Origin: CAZART01 sp964487555
GTDB taxonomy: Bacteria > Bacteroidota > Rhodothermia > Rhodothermales > VXPQ01
Assembly (NCBI GenBank): GCA_964487555.1
Contig: CAZART010000020.1
Location: 1-56,776 of the forward strand
Length of the DNA stretch: 56,776 nt
Direction: 5' to 3'
Below are positions 43,906 to 52,900 of this stretch, one piece after another (the first letter of the stretch is position 1; each line of letters starts with the position of its first letter). The position numbers and the translations under genes are program-made. The notes beneath the pieces were generated by a model that worked only from the letters and a program-made list of their open reading frames with translations, was not told the DNA's origin and searched no databases.

Positions 43906-43995
43906 GGTCTACCACGGAATTGACTATTTATTGCACCATATTGAACAGCATGTACATCTGCGCCCCAATTAGGCGCATTATTGTACACATTCAGC
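43906..43995 (-). promoter_or_regulatory. Two-part upstream element D (candidate AraC operator)
   Basis: Plus-strand reading: GGTCTACCACGGAATTGACT, then TTATTGCACCATATTGAAC (TTGCAC starting 43931) and GCGCATTATTGTACACATTC (TTGTAC starting 43981), exactly 50 bp apart. The flank at 43791-43905 is shared with elements B and C (TTAAGAAGGTAC, TCGCCGTGTC). It leads the unit 43598-35521. Confidence 0.7.
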
Positions 43996-44099
43996 CGTTC
44001 AGGCTCACGCTGATGTGGCCGGCAGTGCGGAATCGGAAGCGCACGCATCAATCATTGAAACCTGGAGGCCGGCGCGGACGTCGGGCGGAATCGGAGATG

Positions 44100-44303
44100 A
44101 TCGTTGAAACGCGGAGGCCTGGACGGTGCGGTTTTGAGCGTGCAGCCTCGGCCTTCTCGCCGGACGGCCGGTGGATCGCCTTCGTCAGCGACCGCGACGG
44201 GAGCGAAAACTTTTGGATCATGCGCCGCGACGGCAACGACCCTAAGAAACTCAGCGGCGACAAGGACGGACTCTTCGCCTCTCCGGAGTGGACCCCTTCG
44301 TGA
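44100..44303 (+). pseudogene. WD40-like (TolB/amidohydrolase-type) propeller fragment
   Basis: About 67 codons read FERAASAFSPDGRWIAFVSD, RDGSENFWIMRRDGNDPKKL then SGDKDGLFASPEWTPS and stop. S-P-D-G-x-W-I-A-F-x-S-D-R-D-G with the WIMR-DG blade is the PD40/TolB-type pattern found in periplasmic amidohydrolases and peptidases. Start, remaining blades and the enzyme domain are missing. Confidence 0.6.
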
Positions 44304-44680
44304 CAACGACCTCGGACCAGGTCCAGATCTCGGAGGTCCGATTCGTGCCTAAGAGCTCGAATTGAGCGTTAGCCCGAGCTGCCACGATTCGCGCCGGCGT
44401 GGAAGTTTTCTGAAGGGACGGTCATGGACCACCGTTTCCCACCCGGCGTACCCGGCATCGGGATCTGCCATCGCTGAGCGTCCGGACACCCCTGCCCCGC
44501 GAAGTCGCCGCCGCCGAAAGATGCGGCACCGTTCTTCGTCCCATCTCTCGTTTTTCTATCTTCGATCGCGCCGCATATCCGGCCGGCAAACCGACCGGGT
44601 GTGACGTTCAACTGCAACCCTGCCTCGATCTTGGCAAAGCTCGTCTTTCCGATCACGCTACAAGACGCATTGATGGGTGC
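44304..44680. other. No recognisable gene
   Basis: About 380 bases between the WD40-like fragment and the broken SDR. The SDR frame continues leftward here without SDR similarity (it reads APINASCSVIGKTSF), so the breakpoint is near 44681. Nothing else recognisable. Confidence 0.45.
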
Positions 44681-45013
44681 GACGTTGATGTGAAAGACCT
44701 GACGCCAGCGATCGAGGCCGATCTCCTCAAATCGGGCCTTCGAATTCAGAATGCCGGCATTGTTTACCAGCGCCTTGATGGTCCCCACATTGCGATCGAT
44801 ATCCCTGAATACCTGAAGCACGTCGCTTTCGCGAGAGACGTCAAAGGCGAAGGTGTGCGCGGTACCGCCCGCGCCGGCAATCTCCGCTGCGATGGAGACG
44901 GCCAGCTCTCGGTTGCTTCGGTAGGTGATGCAGACCGTGTAGCACAGCTCCCCCGCCAGGCGCGCCGTGGCGGCTCCGAGGCCTCGGCTGCCGCCGGATG
45001 AGGATCACGCCAT
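44681..45013 (-). pseudogene. SDR oxidoreductase pseudogene (paralogue of 12296-13042)
   Basis: Eighteen bases after the intact AraC stop, an ATG at 45013 is followed by a garbled start (ATGGCGTGATCCTC, with TGA in frame). Then SGGSRGLGAATARLAGELCY, TVCITYRSNRELAVSIAAEI, GGTAHTFAFDVSRESDVLQV and KALVNNAGILNSKARFEEIG with LDRWRQVFHINV, matching the intact SDR (TVCITYRRNEELAASVV; VNNAGILNPQARFEDISLDR). It ends abruptly at FHINV (44681); the YxxxK half is lost. The cofactor motif and catalytic residues are therefore incomplete. Confidence 0.82.
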
Positions 45014-45030
45014 CCCTGGAGGTGGGCGTA

Positions 45031-45909
45031 CTACATCAGGGCCGGGGTGTGAAACTTCTTCCGGTACTGCAGCGGCGTGTAGCCGGTGATGCTCTTAAAT
45101 TTCCGATTGAAATACGACGGCGTATTGTATCCGCTCTTATAGCAGGCCTCGGCGACCGGCAACCCCTCTTCGATGAATAGCCTGCAGGCATGTCCGATCC
45201 GGAATTGGTTGAGGGTTTCAGAGAACGTCTTGCCTGTACGTTTCTTAAAGAATTTGCAGAAGGCCGACGAGCTCATGCTTACGTGTGCGGCTACGTTCGA
45301 GAGCGGGACGTCGTCCGTGTAATGTTTTAGGAGATACTCGAACACTTTGTTGATCCGAGGCGCGTCGGCTTCCGGAAACGATGGGGCATAGACGAGCGAG
45401 GCTAGAGGTGTCCGCTCCGAACTCTGCGCGATCATGTGCAGGCTGTCGAGCAGCGCCGCCAACCGTTCGTATCCAGAAAGCGCAACGAGCGCTTCCATCT
45501 TCTCCGCCACCAGATCGCGCGTTCCGCCGTAAATGTGTAGACCGCGCATCGACTGCTCCAGAAGCTTTCGAACGGGTGCCATTTCGGGTACGCCGAAGAA
45601 GCCATCACCCAGGAACCCGCCCAGGAAATGAACGACAATGGCTCGGCATCGAAACTCAAGGTTTCCTGCGTAGTAGCGCTCGTCGTTCCGCATGTAGTGC
45701 GGCAGATTGGGACCGATGAGGAGCAGGTCTCCCGCCTCAAAATATCCCACGTGGTCCCCGATCACCCGTTTGCCTTCGCTTTCAGCTATGAGAGTCAACT
45801 CATACTCCGGATGCCTGTGCCATCCGATCTCGATATGCGGAAGGATGTCCTCCTTCAAAGCGAAGGAGTGGTTGGAGCTGAGGACTACTTTTTCGAGTAG
45901 AGGACGCAT
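45031..45909 (-). CDS. AraC-family transcriptional regulator (intact copy)
   Basis: 292 residues. The N-terminal cupin-like sensor has HPEYELTLIAESEGKRVIGD, HVGYFEAGDLLLIGPNLPHY and a VHFLGGF segment. The C-terminal double HTH has VPLSNVAAHVSMSSSAFCKF, FKKRTGKTFSETLNQFRIGH and EACYKSGYNTPSYFNRKFKS, then ITGYTPLQYRKKF. The family senses small sugars and activates transport and catabolic genes. Its own promoter holds element F' with the same box spacing as elements A-F, so I infer that it binds these elements and controls the duplicated operons and itself. Its paralogue at 11408 is dead, so this is probably the only active member of the pair here. Confidence 0.9.
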   Translation of the reverse strand: MRPLLEKVVLSSNHSFALKEDILPHIEIGWHRHPEYELTLIAESEGKRVIGDHVGYFEAGDLLLIGPNLPHYMRNDERYYAGNLEFRCRAIVVHFLGGFLGDGFFGVPEMAPVRKLLEQSMRGLHIYGGTRDLVAEKMEALVALSGYERLAALLDSLHMIAQSSERTPLASLVYAPSFPEADAPRINKVFEYLLKHYTDDVPLSNVAAHVSMSSSAFCKFFKKRTGKTFSETLNQFRIGHACRLFIEEGLPVAEACYKSGYNTPSYFNRKFKSITGYTPLQYRKKFHTPALM

Positions 45910-45911
45910 GG

Positions 45912-45984
45912 TAGAAACTGCACAATACTGTACGTAATCTAGCTACTATTCGAAATTTTACTCAAATAGTGCAAAAACTGGGCA
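45912..45984 (-). promoter_or_regulatory. Two-part element F' at the intact AraC promoter
   Basis: Minus-strand reading: GCCCAGTTTTTGCACTATTT then GAG (TTGCAC starting 45975), and ACGTACAGTATTGTGCAGTT (TTGTGC starting 45925), exactly 50 bp apart and ending just before the ATG. It corresponds in position and orientation to element F before the AraC pseudogene. Autoregulation is inferred. Confidence 0.65.
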
Positions 45985-46015
45985 ATTACGTGGAAGACCT
46001 GCCCGCGCGTGTTTC

Positions 46016-46555
46016 CTAATTTCCTTGTGCGTATAGCAGCGTCCACTCACTTCGTGACGAGCCTACCTTGGGCCCACCCGGCTGGGACTGTAGTTCTACC
46101 GATGACACGAAGTTAATCGACCGTTCTCCGGCGCTTCCTTGCTTCGTGGTTATCAAGACTACGCCGTTGGCTCCTCGCGAACCGTAGATTGCCGTAGCAG
46201 ACGCATCTTTTAGCCCCTCGATGAACTGGATATCCTGCGGATTAATGCCCGCCATCGGATTCGGCGCCCCCTGGTTACCGCCCGAGCCCGGCACGCTCTT
46301 ATTATCGTTGTAGATCGGCACTCCGTCCACGACGTACAGCGGCTCCGAGCCGCTCGCTATGGAACCGGTGCCGGTTCCAATTTGAGTCCCCTTAACGACG
46401 ACATTAACTCCCGGCAGAGGAAGGCCGTCTGAAACGGTAGTTACACGGCCACTGACCGCGTGATCGGCGGACGGTGGCGGGTATGCGTAAAGCGGGACGG
46501 TGAACAACACCTGGATAAACCCACGCAAAGCGCTTTCATGAGAGACCGAATGCAT
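46016..46555 (-). pseudogene. Collapsed SusC-family gene
   Basis: The 179 open codons keep three pieces of a SusC. First, a signal-like start and the carboxypeptidase-like strand (VSGRVTTVSDGLPLPGVNVV, VKGTQIGTGTG). Second, the plug core (SIASGSEPLYVVDGVPIYND, NPQDIQFIEGLKDASATAIY, GSRGANGVVLITTKQG). Third, a short tail SRSEWTLLYAQGN. About 100 residues are missing between the first two, including the Ton box, and the barrel of some 700 residues is gone. The frame stays open through the junctions. Element E lies about 240 bases upstream, so this was probably the first gene of a regulated unit. Confidence 0.82.
46361..46378 (+). repeat. Perfect inverted repeat at a SusC deletion junction
   Basis: GGAACCGGTGCCGGTTCC is an 8-base arm, 2-base spacer, 8-base arm palindrome. 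It sits where the carboxypeptidase-like segment of the collapsed SusC jumps to the plug core (IGTGTG / SIASGSEP), so it may mark or have promoted the deletion. Confidence 0.6.
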
Positions 46556-46792
46556 GAGCCCGCGCAGAAGGAGCGATGATGAGGCAGCATTGGATCCTCA
46601 AGTCTAGCTTTCATGATAAGGTCGGTTTATCTAGTTCCTACGCAGCTTCGTTAATGGGGTCCACCGGTCCGTCAAAAGGTATCCACCGGCTCGAACGGCT
46701 TAGGAGCGATCGCCGCCGCCGTTGAATTCGTGTTTTCAGCTTGAGGTCTCGGGCGCCTGATTCATCAAAAAGGTAGGTGCCCGGGTCGGGAT

Positions 46793-46882
46793 GATCTACC
46801 ACGGATTTGGCTATTTCTTGCACTATATTGAGCAGCGATCACATCCACTTCCCCGCCAGGCGCATTATTGTACATATTCCAT
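46793..46882 (-). promoter_or_regulatory. Two-part upstream element E (candidate AraC operator)
   Basis: Plus-strand reading: GATCTACCACGGATTTGGCT, then TTCTTGCACTATATTGAGC (TTGCAC starting 46819) and GCGCATTATTGTACATATTC (TTGTAC starting 46868), 49 bp apart. It precedes the collapsed SusC. The rest of 46556-46988 shows no gene I can support. Confidence 0.68.
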
Positions 46883-46988
46883 CCTCGCGACTCATTAGTC
46901 GCTGATCGGCTTCACACGCTCTCGCAAAGCACATTTATCAGATCGTAACGCGCATAGCCGAAGATATCGGGGCGCAGAAATGGACGGA

Positions 46989-48476
46989 TTACCGCGTGGG
47001 GACACCGGCTCTGGATACCTGTTGATCCGTCACGATCACGCTTTCTATATCCAGGACGTCGGCAATATCTCTAATTGTCTGCGCATGATGCCCTACTCCG
47101 AGCGCGAAGTGGTGCGTCGGACCTTCAGCCACCCAGGCTCTCAGAAATGTCCGTATGTCAGGTTTGAAGTAGCACCGCGTATTCGTATTGCCGGTCGCGG
47201 GGATGGGCCCACGTACAGACTCTCCTTCCGCGATCACGAACTTGAATTTCGCCTCGTAGGTCTGGCCGATACTGAGGATCGTCACAGGCCCTTCCCTAAT
47301 CTTGAATTCGACGCTGGCTCCTGTTCCCGGCTTCCCGTGATAGGTCGTCAAGCTGCGTAGGATCGGCTTCCCATCGGCGATATTCAGGTGATGGGGGCCG
47401 TCGTGGCCAACCAGCACGAAGTCCTCGTCAAAGTCGATGGGATGAAACTCGGCGAAGCTCCCGCCGATGTCGAGGCGGTCCATGATCAGCATCGCCACCA
47501 GCGTCTTGAGGTCGGACTCACCGCACATCGGAAAACCCGCTGCTGTCAAGAGGGAATTGCCGACAATCAGATTCGTCACGAGCTCGCGCATCTCACTGCC
47601 CTTCTCGCCCTCGTAGTAGTAGGCAAGACCATCGAGTTTCTTCTCCTCGATGAACTTGTCGAGAGCCACGGCCGCTCGCGTGGCTATCGTCAGATCCTTC
47701 TCCGAAAGTTTTTCCGTAATGGGATCGGACTCCGGATCGGGCGTATCGAACATCGACCGAACTTCACGCTCTTTTTTATGCATCTCTTGAACCGTTACGG
47801 TTCGCTGATGCCGCAACAAATCGTCGGGTTCGGCCTGTACGATGTGACACCCGAACGTACTCGTAAGAGCTGTGGGATCGGAATGCATGTCGAGCATGGA
47901 TTCGAGTACGTGGCCGAAGTGCCCGATTCGAGCGCCACGAAGATCGTGCAGCACTCTCGCGATATTGCACCACCTCTCGATTTCTGCATCCGCGACGGGG
48001 TCGTCATAGAGCGTGCCGAGCACTACCGGCGGCGGCTTCTTGCCCATCCGAATCGCCACGCCTGTGAATTCAGGAACGGAGCAGAAGTCGTCGTTCATCA
48101 GCTGCATGTACGTGGTCGCGTTGGCGTAGTCCAGCGCTCGTCTGGGTTGCAGCGCCACGAGAACGATCGGCACGTCGAGGTCGCGGACCAGAATGCCGAA
48201 CGTGGAGGACGTGGCATAGGTCAGCATGTCGCAGAAAATCAGATCCGGGTCCGCCGCTTTGAGCTTCGGAAGCAGCTCGTACGCTCCTTCGGCGTCATCG
48301 ATGATGCCAAAATCCGACACCATAACGTCGCGCGCTCGAACCATCTCGACGAACGCCGACAGCTTTTCGCAGAGCTCGTCAAGCAGCCCCTCGAACTGCG
48401 GCCAGTAGTTGTAGTGGCCGACTCCAAAAACGGCTATGTGAGCCTGCCGGGGCTTTCGTCGCTGGACTCGCATCAT
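46989..48476 (-). CDS. L-fucose/L-arabinose isomerase-like protein (495 aa)
   Basis: It starts at ATG 48476, whose ATGA overlaps the symporter stop. The N-terminal fold resembles the fucose/arabinose isomerase superfamily: AHIAVFGVGHYNYWPQFEGL, LIFCDMLTYATSSTFGILVR, VPIVLVALQPRRALDYANAT. Later segments hold candidate metal ligands: LAYYYEGEKGSEMRELVTNL, FPMCGESDLKTLVAMLIMDR and the C-terminal THHFALGVGHHAQTI. The family converts aldoses to ketoses with Mn. Directly downstream of a rhamnosidase and a sugar symporter, the likely substrate is the sugar released outside the cell, plausibly L-rhamnose or a related 6-deoxy sugar. This is inference, since true L-rhamnose isomerases belong to another family. 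Confidence 0.8.
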   Translation of the reverse strand: MMRVQRRKPRQAHIAVFGVGHYNYWPQFEGLLDELCEKLSAFVEMVRARDVMVSDFGIIDDAEGAYELLPKLKAADPDLIFCDMLTYATSSTFGILVRDLDVPIVLVALQPRRALDYANATTYMQLMNDDFCSVPEFTGVAIRMGKKPPPVVLGTLYDDPVADAEIERWCNIARVLHDLRGARIGHFGHVLESMLDMHSDPTALTSTFGCHIVQAEPDDLLRHQRTVTVQEMHKKEREVRSMFDTPDPESDPITEKLSEKDLTIATRAAVALDKFIEEKKLDGLAYYYEGEKGSEMRELVTNLIVGNSLLTAAGFPMCGESDLKTLVAMLIMDRLDIGGSFAEFHPIDFDEDFVLVGHDGPHHLNIADGKPILRSLTTYHGKPGTGASVEFKIREGPVTILSIGQTYEAKFKFVIAEGESVRGPIPATGNTNTRCYFKPDIRTFLRAWVAEGPTHHFALGVGHHAQTIRDIADVLDIESVIVTDQQVSRAGVPTR

Positions 48477-49954
48477 GCTCCATTGAATAAGGCTTTGAGC
48501 TGGTCCGCTCGCGGCGCCGGGAAGAAGAAACTGCCGACCACGCCGACGGCCAGCGTCGTGATGAGCGTAAAACCGCCGTACCACCAGTGTGCGATGGAGG
48601 TCTGGCTCCATACGAAGGCGAGCACGACGGCACCTGCAATCAACCCCAGAAATGCGCCGCGGGCATTCGCGCGAGATACGAACATTCCCAGTAAAAACAC
48701 GCCAAGCAGCAGGCCCAGGAAGGTCCCTGCGATCTTTGTGATCATCTCGATGACGAATTCGCCAACGAAGGGCATGAGCAGCGCGGCGCCGGTGATGAGG
48801 ATCCCGAACACGGCGCACATGATGCGGCTGAAGCCGACACCCACGTCGCGCTCCGGCAGCCAGTCGTATACCAAGACGGCCGTCATGCTGTTGATCCCGC
48901 TGTCGATCGAACTCATCGCCGCTCCAAAAAGGCCCGCCACGAGCAGTCCGATCAGACCGATGCCTGTAAGCTCAGCGGAGAGGAAGTGCGGAAGAATTTG
49001 ATCCTGACTCGCGAGATCGGGAAAACCCGGCGCCCCTGCCTGATGATAGAAGGCGAAAAGGGTCGTCCCGACGAAGATGAACACAAGGTTTATCACGACG
49101 GCGACGACCGCATTGATCAGGAGCGCGCGCCGCGCCGTCGGGAGGCTACTCATCGCCACGTAGCGCTGCACCGTGATCTGGGAGGCCGTATAGCCAGGCA
49201 GGTACATGAAAAGCCCGAAGGCGAAGGCCGCATACAGGGAAGAGCGATCCGATAGGCTCGTACCCAGGCTGATCATGTCAAATTTATCATTCGCCAGCGC
49301 AAGATCGATCACGGTTGACAACCCGCCCTCCACTTTGCCCACGACCAGGATGAGCACAATCACCATCCCACCACCGAGCGTTGCGGCTTGCAGAACATCC
49401 GTCCAGACGACGGCTTCGAAACCACCCAGGACGGTGTAGGCGGTCGCGAACAATCCAACGGCGATCAGCATCCACATGAATTGGGCATCGCTCAGGCCGA
49501 ATATCGCGTGTATGATCAACCCGACCGCGTAGAGCATGCTGCCCATCCACCCGATAGCGTACCCCGCGAACAACAGCGATCCGGTGCGCCGCATGGTTCG
49601 ACTGAAGCGAATCTCCAGGTACTCGTAGACGCTGATCAGTCTAAGACGAAGGAAGAGGGGTACGAAAATGTACCACAGAAGCGGCGTGATGACGAAGGGG
49701 ATGAACAGGATGGCTGTGAAGAGGTGATAGTCGGCAAAGGCCCCTTCACGCGGAAGCATGACGAAAGAAACGGAGCTGAATGCCGTGGCGAATATCGACG
49801 TACCCACCGCCCACCACTTCATCTTCCGGCTGCCGATGAAGTAGCTCTCGCGACTCTCCTGACGAACGGCAAACCAAAGACCCAGACCAAGGACTATCGC
49901 CACATAGACGACAAAAACGGTCCAGTCGAGCCACCCCAACGTGGTGTCCATCAT
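48473..49954 (-). CDS. Sodium:solute symporter (SSS family)
   Basis: 493 residues with about 13 hydrophobic segments, beginning LDWTVFVVYVAIVLGLGLWF and including the SSS signatures ESRESYFIGSRKMKWWAVGT, VSVYEYLEIRFSRTMRRTGS and GLLVAGLFGAAMSSIDSGIN. It takes up a sugar or other small solute with sodium across the inner membrane. It overlaps the rhamnosidase and the isomerase genes by four bases each, so the three genes are translationally coupled and probably share a substrate. Confidence 0.93.
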   Translation of the reverse strand: MMDTTLGWLDWTVFVVYVAIVLGLGLWFAVRQESRESYFIGSRKMKWWAVGTSIFATAFSSVSFVMLPREGAFADYHLFTAILFIPFVITPLLWYIFVPLFLRLRLISVYEYLEIRFSRTMRRTGSLLFAGYAIGWMGSMLYAVGLIIHAIFGLSDAQFMWMLIAVGLFATAYTVLGGFEAVVWTDVLQAATLGGGMVIVLILVVGKVEGGLSTVIDLALANDKFDMISLGTSLSDRSSLYAAFAFGLFMYLPGYTASQITVQRYVAMSSLPTARRALLINAVVAVVINLVFIFVGTTLFAFYHQAGAPGFPDLASQDQILPHFLSAELTGIGLIGLLVAGLFGAAMSSIDSGINSMTAVLVYDWLPERDVGVGFSRIMCAVFGILITGAALLMPFVGEFVIEMITKIAGTFLGLLLGVFLLGMFVSRANARGAFLGLIAGAVVLAFVWSQTSIAHWWYGGFTLITTLAVGVVGSFFFPAPRADQLKALFNGA

Positions 49955-52900
49955 ATGAATCTCCTGATGCCGAATCGCACCTGAACCGGCCCGAACAGTC
50001 CTGATGGAACAAGCTCGTCTCGCTGTCGACTCTCGGCCACGTTGGTCGTCGTAAAGCGCTCACTCGCAGGCTTTCCGCGGTCTCCGAGAAGACGATTAGC
50101 CCATACGTTCGCGACCTCGACACGCAGGTGGTTCCGTCCTCCGACTATGGCATCCGTGGCGTCAACGGTATAGGGCGGCTTCCAGAGAATGCCAAGCGAA
50201 CGGCCGTTTATGACGACCTCGCCCACGTGTTGAAGACTTCCAAGATCCAGCAGGATTCTGGTGTGTTCGTTCAACGAGCCTTCGGCAACGTCGAATGAGC
50301 GCTCGTACGTAGCCATACCGGAGAAATGCCGGATGCCGGCATCAGGATGCTCCGTCCACGACACCAGATTCTCAAACCTGGCGGCCGGCGGGGCTCCGAG
50401 CCCCTCCGGAAACCGCACCACCCACGCTCCATTCAGCGAAATAGGACGGCGAAGGTGGGGGACCTCTATCTGTCGTTGCGATCCATCGGCCGCCCGAAAG
50501 GCATACGTTCCCGGCTCCCAGGCGATAATCTCGAGGCCATCCTGCTCGTCGAAACGTACTTCGATGGGGCGCCGACCGGGCGCAGGACCCTGCGGAGCGG
50601 GGAATAGCGACTGACCGTCCCTGGAGGCCGCGACCAGGTTCATTTCCGAGTCACTTTCGCCGAAGACGACAAACGCCGATCCAAACGGCGGCAGCTCCAA
50701 CCCCACGGTGGTTCGAGATTCTTCCGAGTCGTAGAGCACGTGCCGTATTCGTTCGCCCGTTTCGGGAATCCAGATCTCCGGCGTCGTCCCGGCCACGCGA
50801 AACTGACAATCCACCCATTCCCACCGGTTCTTCAGGTTGGCGATGAAGTAGATGTCGTGCTGATCGGTCGTGCGGTGAACGAAATCCAGCTCCGTTTCGT
50901 CGTCCCCTCCCGCGAACGTAAAGTCGGGAGCGACGCCCTCGGCCTCCAAAACATCCCGTATCGGCCGGCCCCATACAATTTTTCCCTCGCCGTAGGTCCG
51001 CTCCGCCACTTCGTCACCATCGACGTCACCCCACAACCGATCGGCCAGTCGGCGAAGCCGCTCATCCCTTTCCGCATAGGTGGATTCATCCGCACCGTTC
51101 AGTCCCGGCGTGCGGATCGGCTTCGGCCCTATGGCGGTTGCGCCCTCCCGGATCATCAATTCGATCTTCTCCAGGACCTCGATCGGCATGTCTTCTCGAT
51201 CCGGCAGGACGAGAACAGCGTACCGCATCCCGCTGGAGAGTACGATACGGCCCTCCTGCACGGACATGTGGTTGAGAAGCACGTCCGTGTTCACGTAATC
51301 GTAGTCGTAGCCGAAGCCCAGCGTCTCCGCATTTGGATCGAAGGGTTTCTCATCGATCGTCATCGGGGCGTCGTGTCCGTGATAGAAGCAAACGTCCGCG
51401 ATGAAGCGGCCCTCTTGCAGCAGATAGCTGCTTCGTGCCAGGTACGCGACGAAGGGTTCGGCCTTCGGCCACCACACCCGATTGGGGCCGACGTGCGTGC
51501 CGGCGTGGTACGCCCACCCCGGCCTTCCCGCCGCCGGGGGATTGTGCGGCATCGTATGAAACACGAACCGATTCGCACCTTGGGCGAGCACCCGATCCGC
51601 ATACGGCTTCAGATCGAACGGTCCTTTCTCCCAGTGATCCATGCTGGTGAAGGATTCCATCTCCCCCACCTGCTCTCCATAAATGTGTATGGCGCTTGCG
51701 ACGGCCGCAACGACATTGGCGTGGTCGTCCTCGTCCGGCGGCCGTCTCACCCAGAACTCTCCGCGCGGCACGCCTACGGCGTTCAACGCGCTCAGGGCCT
51801 CAGCCGGAAAATCGTGGATCGGTTGGCCGGGCCCACCCGATTCCGCGTGCAGTCCGAGTCCGTGCTCGCGGCAGACCTCGGTGGCCTTGCGGTAGTGGTT
51901 CTCGATAAGCAGGTCGCTGGTCGTCAGGCGGCGGTCGAAATGGAAGCGTTCCGAGATTTCGGGGCTTTCGATCGTCCAATCGAAAAGCACGGTCAGATAC
52001 GGTCGTATGTTGTACCCTCGTCGACGGCGAAATTCCTCCGCGAACGTAGGCGTCCATTCCCGCAGGCCGCGTACCTCGTAGCTGGGCAGGTACAGAAACC
52101 CGAGCGCGGTGTCCTCAAACGTACCGAGCCCTTCCTGCAGTCCGTCGATGATGACCTTGAGATGGGCCTCCGTTGCTTCAGCGCTCAGATGATCGATCAT
52201 ATACCCGTCGGAGCGAGGGCTGGGAAGAACCAGGCGCTCACGGTTGTTCGTGCTGATGATGCGCAAAACGGTCCACTCTCCTTCGGGCGCTTTCCACGTC
52301 AGCCGGGCGCCCTCTCCCGGCGGCGTTTCGTCCACCCGGTCGGTTAGATCGATGATATCCGCAATGTCGGCAACGACCCGATCCGCGCGTGTGGGCACCG
52401 CCAGGACGGCGATCTGCTTGGAGTAGATTTCTTGACCGGCCCAGGGATCTTCTCCGCCTTCGCGCCCGCTGAACTTGGGCTCGGGCACTTCGGGATAGGG
52501 AAGCGCCAGATCGACAGGTCCCGGCCCGCCTACCCTGGTCTCGGTCGCATAGATCGTTTTGCTCGCCAGCCGGGGCGTGACCCACGGGCCGCCAGCATTC
52601 CAGCTGCTGGATGTGATGAATCCGATTTCCAGATCCAGCCGCGTCCCCTCCCGAACGGCGTGAACGTAACCCTCCATCGCTTCGTCGCTCATGAACTCCG
52701 GACCGGCAGGGATCACGTTGCGCTCATCCGGAACGCCTATGTCGAAAATATCCAGACCACCAAGGCCTTTAGCTTTTACGTCCTCCAGTTCCCGCGTGAG
52801 CTGCTCGAGATCGAAATTGCCGTTGGACCAAACCCAGTATGCACGCGGTCGCGCTCGCAACGGAGGATCTACGAATCCAAGCGAAAGCGAAGACGACGAG

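Noticed and set aside
47388..49001. 537-codon open frame on the plus strand
   Set aside because: Antisense to the isomerase and symporter genes; no recognisable product.
50740..52347. 535-codon open frame on the plus strand
   Set aside because: Antisense to the GH106 rhamnosidase.
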